Shown piece after piece: positions 9,401-19,089 of a stretch of DNA of 64,000 nt; within the stretch, counting starts at the first letter, position 1; the number at the start of each line of letters is the position of its first letter. Position numbers and translations under genes: made by a program. The DNA lies in the NCBI GenBank assembly GCA_021229015.1, contig CM037777.1:50602443-50666442 (forward strand), read 5' to 3'. This DNA comes from Solen grandis (taxonomy: Eukaryota > Mollusca > Bivalvia > Adapedonta > Solenidae). A model generated the notes under the pieces. It was not told the DNA's origin. It was given only the letters and a program-made list of their open reading frames with translations, and did not search any database.

Positions 9401-11334
9401 TCCATTAATGAGATGATGAGTCATTCATCTCTAGTGTTGTTGCATAGAAACTCAGCCCATGTTTCTTTCCAATTTTCAGGACTTTGACTTGTGTAACACC
9501 TGTTATCAGAGGGATGGACACAACCATAGAATGGATCGACTTGGCTTTGACCTGGATGATGGCTCATCGTCTGGTGACAAGCAAGATCCTCAGGAGTACC
9601 GCCGCCAGTCAATACAGCGGTGTATTCAGTCATTGGTGCACGCCTGTCAGTGTAGGGACGCTAATTGCCGTTTACCTAGTTGTCATAAAATGAAGCGTGT
9701 TGTGGCACATACGAAAGTATGTCGCAAAAAGACCAACTCGGGCTGTCCGATTTGCAAACAGCTCATTGCCCTGTGTTGTTACCACGCGAAACATTGTAAC
9801 GAGAGCAAGTGTCAAGTGCCATTCTGTCTTCAAATCAAGCACAAGCTCCGCCAACAGCAGTTGCAGCATCGCCTACAACAGGCCCAGCTAATGAGACGAC
9901 GTATGGCCTCCATGCAGAGCCAGACTGCAAATGCTGCAATTACCCAGGCCAGCCCAGCTCCTACCAAACCAGTGCCCGGTGGGAAACCTGCTGGTGGGCC
10001 ACCACCTGGTGCCATGCAAGCAGCCCTGGAGGCTCAGGAGGCAGCATCCAGGCAGGCAGGATCAGGGCTTGGCAAGCCGGCCATGAACAACATGCCACCA
10101 CCAAAGGGCCAGATGAAGCCACAGGTTGGTCATGTGACAGGCATACCACAGGCCAGCATGCCTCAGCAGTGGACTCAGCAACAGGCTCAGCAGGTGCCCC
10201 AGGCCCCGTCCCAGACCATGGCTGCATCCACCATACCCCAGAACTTCCAGCAGACACAGCAAAGTGTCACCCAAATGAGGTCTGTGCAGATGCAGCAGAG
10301 GATGCCTGTCCAGAACCCTGGCACTGTTAACATGAATCCTGGAGTAGATATTAGCTCTACTGGCATGAACCCTAATCGTAACTTCATCCAACGTCCGCCC
10401 GGTCAGGCGCCACCAAGTGAAGCCCTGGAACAGCTGCTGCGCACTCTCAGGTCTCCATCTACACCTCAGCAACAACAACAGGTGATACAGATCCTGAAGT
10501 CGTACCCCCAGCTGATGGCTGCTGTCATTAAACAGAGAAACCCTAGCGGCATGAACCAGCCCATGCAGCCCAGGCCTGCAGGCCAACCAATGCAGAGCAT
10601 GGGCAACATGCAGCAGAACCAGCCAATCAACACCCAGGATCTCCTGTGGCAGCAGCAGCAGCAACAGCAGCAGCAGCGGTTGCGGTTGCAGCAGCAGCAA
10701 CAGCAACAACAACAGCAACAGCAGCAACAACAGATGCCAGGTCAGCAACAGATTGGGCACTACAACCAGCCCCAGCAGGTTCAACCCAGTGCAACAACGA
10801 ACGCCAATGCCGTACGGACAGCAACGATTCCCGGGTGACAACATGCAACAGTACCAGAACCAGAATCACCAGATGATGCAGCAGGTCCAGCAACAGAAGG
10901 CGCAGCTGCAGCAGCAGATGGTGGGTGGGCAGCCAGTTAGCCCCCAACAAATGCTCTCACAGCAGACTGTGAACTCGAACATTATGCAGCAAGTACGATC
11001 ACCTCCGTCATCTTCATTGCATCAGACTGTACGCTCGCCTCAACCCACGCCATCACCGCGCCAACAGCTCAATCCGTCGCCACGACAACCTCAAATGTCG
11101 CCTCATATACCTCCCAATCAGTCACCGCATCCCAACATGCAGGCAAGTGGAGGGCCTGCAGACTTTAATCAAATGAACACTGATCAGGTTATGTTGTCCC
11201 AGTTACAATCTCACACATCAATGCCCCAGGTGGCGAACTCGGGGCTAGATATAGGTCATAGTTTAGCACAAGACTCTGAAGTGACCACGTTACAGCCACA
11301 AGACCAGTTAACCCGATTCGTGGAGACATTATAG
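303..11334 (+). CDS. CREBBP: CREB-binding protein / p300 histone acetyltransferase (5' partial, 14 exons, spliced)
   Basis: This is the spliced coding span of a CBP/p300-family transcriptional coactivator, which acetylates histones and other nuclear proteins with acetyl-CoA and bridges enhancer-bound factors to transcription machinery. Exons: 303-421, 739-909, 1596-1753, 2047-2151, 3704-3760, 4181-4258, 4559-4626, 4876-5023, 5556-5702, 6116-6395, 6843-7055, 7865-8020, 8483-8764, 9480-11334. All junctions are GT/AG and phase-consistent. Domain order is bromodomain, RING/PHD, HAT, ZZ, TAZ2, NCBD, polyQ, C-terminal tail, as in animal CBP/p300. TAZ1 and KIX lie upstream, outside the window. The tail ([10 protein letters not shown]) resembles the end of vertebrate p300. 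Invertebrates usually have a single gene equivalent to both vertebrate paralogues, so CREBBP and EP300 fit equally well. The last exon needs a one-base frame change near 10780 to join its two conserved halves. Confidence 0.95.
739..909 (+). CDS. CREBBP: CBP/p300 exon: bromodomain core
   Basis: The exon has 57 codons, phase 0 at both ends, between TACTACAG and GTAACA. It reads [20 protein letters not shown] and later [20 protein letters not shown]. It contains the acetyl-lysine-binding asparagine of the bromodomain (the N of WVYN) and the conserved PMDLSTI ZA-loop segment, so the acetyl-lysine pocket looks intact. Confidence 0.96.
1376..1556 (+). mobile_element. Degenerate TTAA MITE, family B
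   Basis: This intronic copy has diverged ends (TTCAACCCTTTACAT and ATGAGGTTATTAGTTAA) and shares the internal phrases of family B: GGCAAACAGAG, a CAATATTATAGCTCAGA-like core, and ATGTACATGAATATTCATGAGG-like sequence near the right end. See 28545-28770 for an intact copy. Confidence 0.55.
1596..1753 (+). CDS. CREBBP: CBP/p300 exon: end of bromodomain and start of RING region
   Basis: The acceptor is TTACAG at 1590-1595 and the donor GTGAGA at 1754. The exon encodes [20 protein letters not shown], the last bromodomain helix, then [10 protein letters not shown] and YYYYQNR, the start of the cysteine-rich RING insert that sits against the HAT domain. It ends on two bases of an Arg codon (phase 2). 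Confidence 0.95.
2047..2151 (+). CDS. CREBBP: CBP/p300 exon: RING region with short N-terminal insertion
   Basis: The exon reads [24 protein letters not shown] and onward to [15 protein letters not shown] matches the vertebrate RYHFCEKC stretch, but seven residues (TSALLSD) precede it where vertebrate CBP/p300 join QNR directly to YHF. The only alternative in-frame acceptor is the AAG four bases downstream, which removes just one or two of them. The donor is GTAAGT at 2152. Confidence 0.92.
2661..3406 (+). repeat. Tandem-cored interspersed repeat with hairpin termini (short version)
   Basis: The left end (TAGCTCACCTGAGCAC, then GGTGAGCTA) can fold back on itself. The right end reads CTCAGGTGAGTGTCTTTAGG followed by the palindrome AGGGCCATCTTGGCCCT and CTTGTT. 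Between them are three to four copies of a roughly 135-150-bp unit containing AATCATCTTCAAA, GGCTAATATCGGCCA and TTATGCCCCTTTTA. The same termini bound the much longer element at 40339-43261. No coding capacity is visible. Confidence 0.7.
3704..3760 (+). CDS. CREBBP: CBP/p300 exon: RING-PHD linker
   Basis: This is a 57-nt exon after TTTTCAG with donor GTAAGT at 3761. It reads [19 protein letters not shown], corresponding to the vertebrate segment around KDQFEKKKNDTLDPEP. The phase (one base in, two out) agrees with both neighbours. Confidence 0.93.
4181..4258 (+). CDS. CREBBP: CBP/p300 exon: PHD finger, first part
   Basis: The exon reads [20 protein letters not shown] and onward to PIWNN, with the Cys/His zinc ligands of the PHD finger (CxxC and HxxC). 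It follows TCCTGCAG and precedes GTGAGT at 4259. Confidence 0.95.
4559..4626 (+). CDS. CREBBP: CBP/p300 exon: PHD finger end and HAT entry
   Basis: The exon reads [20 protein letters not shown] then SAK. CENC completes the zinc ligands of the PHD, and KENRYSAKR matches the conserved KENKFSAKR start of the HAT domain. The acceptor is TTTCAG at 4553-4558 and the donor GTGAGT at 4627. Confidence 0.95.
4876..5023 (+). CDS. CREBBP: CBP/p300 exon: HAT domain, N-terminal part
   Basis: The exon reads [20 protein letters not shown] through [11 protein letters not shown] to [10 protein letters not shown]. This is the first alpha/beta portion of the acetyltransferase domain, matching LGNHLEDRVNKFL and VEVKPGMK of vertebrate CBP. 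The boundaries are TTGCAG before 4876 and GTAAGT at 5024. Confidence 0.96.
5556..5702 (+). CDS. CREBBP: CBP/p300 exon: HAT core strands
   Basis: The exon encodes [20 protein letters not shown] and [15 protein letters not shown], central beta strands of the HAT fold. The acceptor is TATAG at 5551-5555 and the donor GTAAGT at 5703. The Arg codon at the 3' end is split and completed by the next exon. Confidence 0.97.
6116..6395 (+). CDS. CREBBP: CBP/p300 exon: HAT catalytic core
   Basis: This is the most conserved exon. [13 protein letters not shown] and [15 protein letters not shown] form the acetyl-CoA site, [20 protein letters not shown] lines the lysine groove, and [11 protein letters not shown] carries the Trp-Tyr pair whose tyrosine is the proposed general acid of p300. 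All of these residues are present, so the enzyme is predicted to be active. The donor is GTAGGT at 6396. Confidence 0.98.
6843..7055 (+). CDS. CREBBP: CBP/p300 exon: HAT end and acidic stretch
   Basis: The exon has 71 codons, phase 0. It reads [15 protein letters not shown], the conserved HAT C-terminal segment, then a Glu/Ala-rich run ([20 protein letters not shown]). In vertebrate p300 this position starts the autoinhibitory, autoacetylated loop. Here it is more acidic and alanine-rich than the vertebrate version. Confidence 0.95.
7536..7782 (+). mobile_element. TTAA MITE, family B
   Basis: This intronic copy runs from TCAACCCTTTTCTTTGACTC to ATTCATGAGGTAAAGGGTTAA. Internal phrases shared with other family B copies are GGAGCTGTCTGATCAGGGTC, TCTGTTTGCT and CAATATTGTAGC. 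The left TTAA is mutated to TCAA. Confidence 0.65.
7865..8020 (+). CDS. CREBBP: CBP/p300 exon: lysine-rich autoacetylation loop
   Basis: The exon has 52 codons, phase 0. A Lys/Asn-rich run ([20 protein letters not shown]) corresponds to the multiply acetylated loop that regulates p300 activity. It is followed by [20 protein letters not shown], matching the conserved MPNVSNDLSQKLYATMEKHKE. Confidence 0.95.
8483..8764 (+). CDS. CREBBP: CBP/p300 exon: HAT-ZZ linker and first half of ZZ finger
   Basis: The exon has 94 codons, phase 0. It reads [40 protein letters not shown], then [17 protein letters not shown], the first four cysteines of the ZZ zinc finger (known in p300 to read histone H3). 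The donor GTAAGA is at 8765, inside the finger, as in other CBP genes. Confidence 0.96.
8890..9020 (+). mobile_element. SINE-like fragment, tRNA-like family 2
   Basis: The segment contains GGTGCCGTGTGATTAGAG, CCTTGGCCACGACGTACCAA and TTGGTGCTCGGCATATAAAG. These resemble the body of the better-preserved copy at 20698-20940 (CCCAGCCACGACACACCAA, GGGCTCAGCATTTAGGGG). It is diverged and truncated. Confidence 0.5.
9030..9172 (+). repeat. Interspersed repeat with 'AAGACCACCT' periodicity
   Basis: AAGACCACCTCCCTAATAAG, AAGACCACCTCACTATTACG and TCTTAATAGTGAGGGTTT alternate in both orientations. A related diverged stretch lies at about 26245-26400 (AAGACCACCTCAATGTTAAG). This is a repetitive motif of unknown family. 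Confidence 0.5.
9480..11334 (+). CDS. CREBBP: CBP/p300 last exon: ZZ end, TAZ2, NCBD, polyQ, C-terminal tail (one frame change inside)
   Basis: The acceptor is TTTTCAG at 9473-9479. The first frame encodes DFDLCNTC (ZZ end), TAZ2 from about 9595 to 9920 ([35 protein letters not shown]), a Pro/Gln/Met linker, the NCBD at about 10400-10540 ([23 protein letters not shown]) and polyglutamine at about 10640-10735. That frame then stops at 10838. The next frame continues with [20 protein letters not shown] and ends [27 protein letters not shown], all matching the p300 C-terminus; its stop TAG is at 11332. The open frame therefore gains one base (or loses two) at about 10770-10782. No intron of workable size fits. 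A consensus error next to the CAG tract is most likely, but a real allele truncating about 170 residues cannot be excluded. Confidence 0.93.
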
Positions 11335-13745
11335 CAGGAATATACAATGGGATTACAGACTTAAAGTGTTGAAACGTACTTCAATCTTGTTCAAGATGTG
11401 TCTATGTCAGTGTGTGTATTTTATGGATTAATTTAAGACTGAAAAAAACTTATAAATTAATGTGTAATATATTGAGGTGTTTAGACACATGTGTCCTCAT
11501 TGTATCAGTGTCCAGTGTTTACTGTTTAAGAACAAATATGTCAAAGTGTGTGTGATGCTCTAAGTGTAAAATAATGTTGACCGTGAATGAATGTTGAAAA
11601 GTTTATTTTACCTACAGATAAAAAAGACATGTACAAAGTCATAAAAACCTCATTATATATATAGATTCATATATCATCAGTCGGAATTATTATTATTATT
11701 ATAATTATTATATTCATACATTCACATATTTGTCATTTCCAGTTTGCCATTTTCTAGATTTTGATTTTTTTTTCTAATCTGTACTGTGGAGTACCGTCAT
11801 GAAGCTCATTGTAGTAAATATTTGTAATGTAAAGAGACAGGATTCTTCTGGTTGTAGAATAACTTTGAGTTTTGTTGCAATAATTGAGATTGAATGTGCT
11901 TGAAATGAACAAGCAGTATTGTAATAAGATTTTCCCCCTCCTGGATTCTGATCTTACTATTTCTGTCTATCTTGTCCTGTTTGTAAGATTTTTTTTGTAT
12001 GTTCCTATTATTAAGAAAACCGACTTAGATTCATTCAATTTTATTGCAATCAGAACTATTGCCTGAAATCTAAGGAATTCACTTAATGCAATGTTTGCAT
12101 GAAGTCTTAATAATGCAGATGTTTTTTTGTGTCAAAGTTGAATTTTTATCAAAGGTGGATTTTTTTCCTCCACTCTAAAGTGCAAGAGAAGGTACAGTGG
12201 ATGAAACGTGTTTGTAAACTGACTGTGATGGGAAGCGAGTTGCACCAAACTGTGATGTAGGAGATGCATATTGGATCCATAATACTTCTCTTCAGACTGG
12301 AGAACGTTTATACTCAAATAGATTTAGCAGGTCTAATAAATAAGATTGGCGAAGTCCAAGGTCTTGAATACTTTGAAGCTGGACATCTATAAGCTTATAT
12401 GCCCATATTTTGTATACCATTTACAAACTTGGTTAAACCAACCTACATTCCAGTTTTGGTCACATTTTTTAAACAATTTGAGTACCTTTTTCTTCAATTT
12501 TCGCTCTTTTCTTACTTCCAAGAATAAATTTTATAAGGTTTTGAGTAAACTGTTAAATAATAAATACGTTTCCACTTATATATCAGTAGTGGAATAAATG
12601 AACATATCATATGCGATATTTCCCATGTAAGAAGCATTAATCTTTTATTGTGCATTTAAACGTCCTGTGAATGAGTAATGCTTTGATCATGGGTCCATAT
12701 ATGATGGTTACCAAGCTGGGGCTTTGTATCTGCAAATACATGTAATTAAAAATATGATTTTAATGAGAATTCGATTTACATGTGTGGAAGGATGGTTTAG
12801 TACTTACATTGAAGTTAAAAGCAGTGACATCTTGAGTAATCTTAAGCTGGAAGGCAGTGATGCTGTAACAGCTATGAGGTTTCATGTGAAGCTATGTGGC
12901 CCCATTTCTTTCCCAGGGCCCCTCCATGTGTGTATTAAAGTCTTCACACTGGGTGACAGCCATAGAGCTAATCTAGATGTTCTAAACTGCAGGCATAATA
13001 TGATTTCTAGCTGAATGGATTTATTTTTTTACCATGAAGACATTTTGCTTTGTTACAAAAGCTGTATTAATTTATGTGTATTCTCTTTGATAAAAGCTAA
13101 GGTAGAAGATCTTGTTGCAAAAAAGGTTAATAAATATGTACAAATTATGAGCTGTATTGTGCTTTTTGTGCAAATAAGCCTCGGTGAAAGGGACCTGCTT
13201 TTCTGTTTTCCTGTCCTCACAATTCAACCTCAGATAGCCATAAAAAATATGTTGACATTATTTGGCTTAATAACGTTAAAACTGTCTTAGTTAAACAAGA
13301 AGGCATTGAAATGGCTGAGCCTAGGACAACCTTTGTGTGAAGCAGGTCCCAGAACAGTTGCAGTGAGAGAGTATTACACTGTCAAGTTTTGACTTTAATT
13401 GGAATACAGCTTAACCCTGGTAACAAGCCTTGTTTGTAAAATAGAACTGGGGTAAATTTTCAGTCACAAATTGTTTTATGGGACATTTTCCCCCTAAGAA
13501 CTGAACGGAAATCGGAACTCCAGTTTCCATGTGTGAACTTCTGAAGATATGTTGGGCTGATATATACAAAGTATAAATGGTGGGCCTCATTGTTCCTTAC
13601 TGGTATGGGATGATGCTTAAAGCACCTTATTTTGATAGAAAATGACATGACAACATTGCTCAGTCTAGGGCTTTTCAGCTCTCTGCATGGTAGTTTTGTT
13701 ACAGTATTTAGAGAGCAGCTTGATACTGTCTTAGTCTGAAGGACA

Positions 13746-13923
13746 TTAACCCATACAATGATGTGAGAATTGTGACTGCCTTTTCGACCTGTGCAGGCTG
13801 ATCTTGATCTGATTTGGTTTACTATTCAGTCTAAATTTTCAGAAAGCACTCCCCTAACAACTAGTGATAATGTCCAAAAATGAAGAAAGTCCCATATAAG
13901 AAATATAGCATTGTAAGGGTTAA
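13746..13923 (+). mobile_element. TTAA MITE, family C
   Basis: The element is bounded by TTAACCCATACAATG and CATTGTAAGGGTTAA, inverted repeats ending in TTAA, about 178 bp long. A TTAA target with CCC-initial termini is the signature of piggyBac-type transposition. A related right end (TATTGTAAGGGTTAAG) occurs at about 52630-52643. There is no coding capacity. Confidence 0.65.
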
Positions 13924-14610
13924 GTTAGTGCTTCTTTCTCTTGTCATTCATAGTTTTAATCATGTGTTTTCAATGTGTTGAGATTCTCTTTCTTTTTCGG
14001 GTAATGAAAGAAAAAAAAAGCAATAAGATTTTTTTTTTCATTACAAATTAAGACTGATATGCTAATGACCCAAGGTTTATTTGATATTTAGTAGTACAAG
14101 TGGATTAGAATTGATTTTCCCTAATTAATGGCAGCTACCAGTTCTAAGTTCACCATATAGAAGTAATTTTTCTCTGTAGGATTGAGCATATCGTCTCCTT
14201 AGCTTAGGTTGAGCTTGCTTATAACGATTTTGCCTGAAATGAATGTACTGGGTATGGAATGGGTTTATAGCTTAATATTTTGTTTAAGGAAGTAGATATT
14301 TGTCAGTCATATCAAGTATATTCAGGTGTTTGTTATTTTTTATCGTTTGTTTTTAATACTGGGCCGTTTTGTCATGTCATCTTCGTTTGAGGAATCCCTT
14401 TTCATAGAATCATATTATTGAGACTGGTTTCATTATTACTTCTCCATTTTCGTTCCTTATTTATATATCTGTAGGGAGGTAAAAATGGACCCAGTCCATT
14501 ATTTAGTCATACCAAAGTTGTCTCCCTTACGTTTTGCTAGTTTGTAAATTTTGTATTTTTTGTCAAGAGTCACTTGTAAGAGTGCTGATGGTCACTTGCA
14601 AATAATGTAA

Positions 14611-14616
14611 AATAAA
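14611..14616 (+). promoter_or_regulatory. Candidate poly(A) signal for CBP/p300
   Basis: AATAAA lies in an A-rich context about 3.3 kb after the stop codon. It is one of several possible signals (another at 12335), and no transcript evidence chooses between them. Confidence 0.3.
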
Positions 14617-14708
14617 ACATAACATATTTCAGCCTATTTTTGTTCTCTGATCCAGCTGGGTATATAAACAGATCAAATAATCTTAAGTTTTATTAACAAG
14701 TTCCTCAG

Positions 14709-14851
14709 TATATATTTAGTTGGACTGCATGTTAGAGACGAGTGAGGTGACGTACGAGAAGTACTTTGAGAGTTTTGTGTCGTCACAGAAATTGAACTAT
14801 GACCAGCACCACGGTCCTTCGATGGAAATGTGTCGAGAGAATCCGTAGTAT
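14709..14851 (+). other. Unassigned coding-like island
   Basis: After a TATATATTTAG acceptor-like sequence there are 42 codons of balanced composition (MLETSEVTYEKYFESFVSSQ, then KLNYDQHHGPSMEMCRENP) ending in TAG. AATAAA follows about 12 bases later. The opposite strand is also open across the same bases with a Ser/Thr-rich frame. GC and CpG content are higher than the flanks. It could be a terminal exon of an unrecognised gene, an old insertion, or chance. I do not recognise the protein in either frame. Confidence 0.25.
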
Positions 14852-15026
14852 TAACTGACATTAATAAATCTATTTGAAATATTTCAATTCTACACACACG
14901 CACACAGAATGAACAGTTTTAAAAAAAAGTTCACTATGTGAGCAAGCAAACTTGACGAATCAAAACGTTTTATTACCATCATATTAGATCAAACTTAGTA
15001 CCCGGGTAGTTGAATCAGAAGTTGAT

Positions 15027-15212
15027 GGGGCCTCCGTGGCCGAGAGGGTAAAGTCATCGACTTTAACACTCAATCAGCCCCTCACTGTGTGGGTTCGAAT
15101 CCCGGCAGGGTCATCCGTTTTTATATGTGAGGAAGCCATCCAGCTGACTCCGTGCATTCGGGGTCTTCCTCCACCTGTAATTAGCTGAACGTCGCTATAT
15201 GATTGAAATACT
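15027..15212 (+). mobile_element. tRNA-derived SINE, family 1 (cut by assembly gap)
   Basis: The tRNA-like head has an A box (GTGGCCGAGAGGGTAAAG) and a B box (GGGTTCGAATCCCGG), followed by the tail shared with 32040-32301 (GTGAGGAAGCCATCCAGCTG, TTCCTCCACCTGTAATTAGC). The sequence stops at the run of N, so the 3' end is missing. Pol III promoter boxes are intact but the tRNA body does not fold as a functional tRNA. Confidence 0.8.
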
Positions 15213-15312
15213 NNNNNNNNNNNNNNNNNNNNNNNNNNNNNNNNNNNNNNNNNNNNNNNNNNNNNNNNNNNNNNNNNNNNNNNNNNNNNNNNNNNNNNNN
15301 NNNNNNNNNNNN
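15213..15312. other. Assembly gap (100 N)
   Basis: Exactly 100 N occur in the middle of a SINE. A round 100 usually marks a scaffolding gap of unknown real size. It lies between the end of CBP/p300 and the first visible CEP135 exon, where 5' CEP135 exons would be expected. Confidence 0.97.
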
Positions 15313-16280
15313 CAATATCCATAAAGAAATATTTTTTATAGCCATGTCATTAAATTAACCTGACCGTTAAGTACAGCTAAGGGTGGGTTTGAACACATGG
15401 TTAAGATCTAGAGATCTAGGATGTTTATTTTTGTCATTTGGTAAGAATGGTAATTTTACGTTTAAATTAAGTTGTAAATAGATATCCTCCCTCAAAATCC
15501 ATTGCAATTTGAAATATTACCAGAAATTTTGATGTGTATTTGCTATGGGAAGTATGGTCATAATCACTTCCCTAATTTTCTGGAAACAATTACATCAACT
15601 GTTTGAGAATGTTAACATTTGATCGCTGTACTAGAATCACAAAATTTTGTTTAGTTTGGTAATGCTTCACTGAACCATCCTTTTCTGACTTAGCTATTAG
15701 AAAGGGTATTCATCACTTTCATTGTTAGCTTTAATAGATATTGAGACTTTAGAACATGAAACCTGCTTGAGAGTTTGAGTGTTTTCTTTTCTTTGAGTTA
15801 ATTTTTCGGACTGACATTCAGTGGCCAGCCTTAGATGGTGAATGGTGAGACTGATGTCCCCTATACAGGTACAGTATAGAGTATTTGTAATCAATTGACT
15901 GTCATACTCTCAACATGTAGGACAACAAACTGGTCGACTGAACACTCATACACAATTGACTTCATTATCATAGGTAAACAAATTAACTGAGTCCATCTTT
16001 TGATCTTTGTTGACTCATCTTGGATGGAAATGAATGACTGTACACATCATTTTGAAAAGCTTTTATCATATTTTTTTTATGAGTTTTTCACCTTGACATA
16101 TTTCCATGTTCACGACTCCAAGCTAGCTATACTATTTATAAGGTATTAATGTATAATTACTGTAATTGTAATTATTGTTTAAATTGTTTGTTGCTTTTAT
16201 ATTATTTATCAATAAGAAACGTCATTTCACTAAACTTCAGACCTATGGAACATTTCTTTCTATGTGAAAATTTCATTTAA

Positions 16281-16431
16281 GTTAAAATGCATCTGTGCAG
16301 GCTGGCCTGGCTCTTTACTGTAGGCTGACCAACTACAAGTTTTCATTTATTATCCCTAAAACTGATAATGGACAGTTTCAAAAAAGGTGCCGGCTAAATC
16401 CATTTGAGAAATTCAGCGGGTTAAGGGTTAA
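16281..16431 (+). mobile_element. TTAA MITE, family E (5' truncated)
   Basis: The segment matches the right two thirds of the complete copy at 47067-47277: GTGCAGGCTGGCCTGGCTCT, GATAATGGACAGTTTCAAAA, TTTGAGAAATTCAGCGGG, ending GGTTAAGGGTTAA. The left terminus is missing. Confidence 0.7.
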
Positions 16432-18037
16432 TATTATGAGCATTACCCGACAAACTGGTTATTCATAACGTGTTGTATAAAAGGTCACGTTTCTTCATGA
16501 CATTTTGGCATTTGACTTTTAAGCTTAAAATAGATCCCATTTGAACAAAGTGCACTGAAACTGCTTCCAGATAACCTGATTAGCAAAGTTGCAGTTGGAA
16601 ACATCAGCTATTATTGTACAAATATTTGGTCTTGAGATATACACTTGGCATCCTTAAAGAACTGAGACTCTAGGGTGAATTTATGGGTGCTTCAATTTAC
16701 ACTTAAGTCTTATTAATGACCTTGCCTGCTTCTAGTGTGCTTAGAGGATTCTTAGGTTTTGTACACCAAGGCAAAACCTTTTCTAGTACAAGTCTTTGGG
16801 ACCTGTAATACAATACATTTGCATGGAACTGGGTGCCATGCTCATGTGCAATTTGATACATTATGATTAGGTAGAAATAAGGTAATACAATAGTATTTAG
16901 TCACCAGCTAAATGTGTATTGTATGATTTCAATACTTCAACTAGTGTAGATTTTTATTCAATATGAAGATATTTTGTTAGGTATCCATTTGACACAGCTA
17001 TCTAATGTCCATGGTTGTCCATAGTCATTTATATCTGGTACAGTTCAGAACAATAGGGGAGGGTGTGCAAATATTACCATTTGAACAATGGTATTGTAAC
17101 TGAGTTTACTCATCTGAATTAAATTGCAATTTGACACCGTGCTCCTTTTATAGTCTAAGGTTTGGTTTTGGACAATAGAATGTGTTACTGTTTAGTTACT
17201 GGCATTTTGATATATTTTGCGATTGTGAAGTTTGGGGTTTTCATGATTGTATATTATGGTATTGTTTACTGTTAAATAGTCCATTGTTTAACACTTTCCA
17301 TTTAAAGTCTGTGTTTTTTGTGTATTAGAAAGGTGTTTGTTTTTTGTTTTTAGATACACATACCAAGAATAAAGGGCAGTGGACTCTCAGTCTTATAATT
17401 AGAAAAAATTATGGGTATTCATTACCAAACTGTCTGAACAATTCTTAAATATAGATTTGCAGGTCTAAATATAAAGCAACAGTATAAAAGTGACAAAAGG
17501 AAATTATTTAGATATCTGTATATATCTCCTAGCATGAATTTTATGAAAACTTGTGAATATTTGTTGCTTATTTCTGGCAATACACAAAAATTGAGTATTC
17601 AACATAGCTATCTGATCTTTCAAGTGCTGAGGTTTCCTAAGTGAGATACCTTATCAAACAAGCTATTTGCCAAACTTGGCCAGGTTTTCAATTTCCAATA
17701 TTCTTCCCCAAGATTTGTAATCCAGATCTCAAACAGGTGAAAGTTTACCTTGTGATCATGTAACGGCAGACCAGCACAGGACTCTAATCACTTAATGTCT
17801 TTATATACTTATCTATTCAATTTACAAAATGTCCTGCCCCTTATCTCAAGTTCTTTACTTTAAAATGTAAGCATGCAAACACTGAGGCAGCGGAACTGTA
17901 AACCATGTTCGTTTAAGCACTAACACTGAAGGCAGGTCTAGCCATGCCCTGTTAAGAGATTATTCCCTAATTTGTAATGAGATCAGTGGATCAGGACTCT
18001 GAATGATTTACTGTAATTTATCCCACTTTGTGTGTAT

Positions 18038-18281
18038 TTAATCCTGTATCTCATATAGACGTATTTTGATGCAGTGGCAAACAGAGCAGACCCTGATCAG
18101 ACAGCTCCTGAAGGGAACAGTCTGATCAGTGTCTCCTGTGTTTGCTCTTATGATATTGTATAGCTCAGATTCTGCTCAATCTGAAAGGCAAAAAAACAAA
18201 AAACCTGGTTTAATCATATACCATTTATTTTAAGTTCAGTCAATTAATATTCATCAAGTCATTAATATGTTCATGGGTTAA
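18038..18281 (+). mobile_element. TTAA MITE, family B (diverged)
   Basis: Bounded by TTAA sites (TTAATCCTGTATCTCATATA at left, CATGGGTTAA at right). It shares GGCAAACAGAGCAGACCCTG, ATCAGTGTCTCCTGTGTTTG and AATATTCATCAAGTCATTAA with the other family B copies. Confidence 0.65.
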
Positions 18282-19089
18282 TCTTTAGAATGTATTTTCT
18301 GTCAATTGATTTGTGACAGAAAATTTGTGTTCAGTGTATGCTGATCACTATAGTACTTGTATGAATTTATTCAGAATTTATTGACTTTTATTCATACTTA
18401 ACATTCAAAGCCGGGACCACCTACATCTCTCTTGTTGTATATTTATGTAATTATTGTATTGAATATATTGACTAGCATTGTTATCTATTATTTACATATT
18501 TTTTTTTGCATGTAAGAGAAAAGACTGTTTCATTGAGTTCAATCAATTATTTTTGACTTAAAAAAAAGAAGACATTTGTACACTTGGATGCATTAGTAGT
18601 AGCAGATATAACTGTACAGTACTTACTATACATATTGTTGCCATGGGATCTGAAATGATTTCCCCTAAGTTGCAGTAAAAATTCCCCCATCTCCCTCGAT
18701 TTTTGAAAACACTTTCTGGATATTTGATAGTTTAAGTTTTGATTCTAAACAAGCATTGTTCAAAAAAAGATGTAAACACTGGGACACGTCTAAACATGTT
18801 TCCCATTTTCTATACTTTATGTTTTTTTTCATTGATAATATGAAGCTCAAAATCTGTTTCACTGCATGGAATTTTCAACATAAACTTTGGGTTTTATTCT
18901 GAAGTGTTTTAATTGACAAGACAGTTAAATGTGATGGAATGAGGTACATAGAAAGTTGGATTTCAAATAGGCCCTTGCAAATCTTTGCACATGTTGTTTT
19001 ACAGAGTGTTTTTTAGTTGCTCTTTTGCACCATGTTTCATTGCATTTATCAAAGATTAATCACTTTTTTTTAAAGAAAAGATTGAAAGA

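Larger units (their letters stand above)
11335..14640 (+). other. Probable CBP/p300 3' UTR and downstream DNA
   Basis: About 3.3 kb after the CBP stop codon has no convincing coding exon. It is AT-rich with a TTA microsatellite near 11690 and several AATAAA motifs (12335, 14611). Frames of 60 to 96 codons here lack codon bias or recognisable similarity and I treat them as chance. A family C MITE sits at 13746-13923. Confidence 0.55.

Noticed and set aside
10741..10778. A 38-nt intron to explain the CBP frame change
   Set aside because: It is too short to splice in an animal, and joining these sites gives the wrong phase.
10627..10950. Leucine- and alanine-rich frames on either strand over the CAG tract
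   Set aside because: They are shadow frames of the polyglutamine region of CBP/p300.
12724..13014. 96-codon frame downstream of CBP
   Set aside because: Low complexity in codon use, no similarity I recognise, and it sits in probable 3' UTR.
15031..15110. Possible tRNA gene (A and B boxes present)
   Set aside because: The head continues into a conserved SINE body repeated at 32040 and 40111, and the cloverleaf is not intact.
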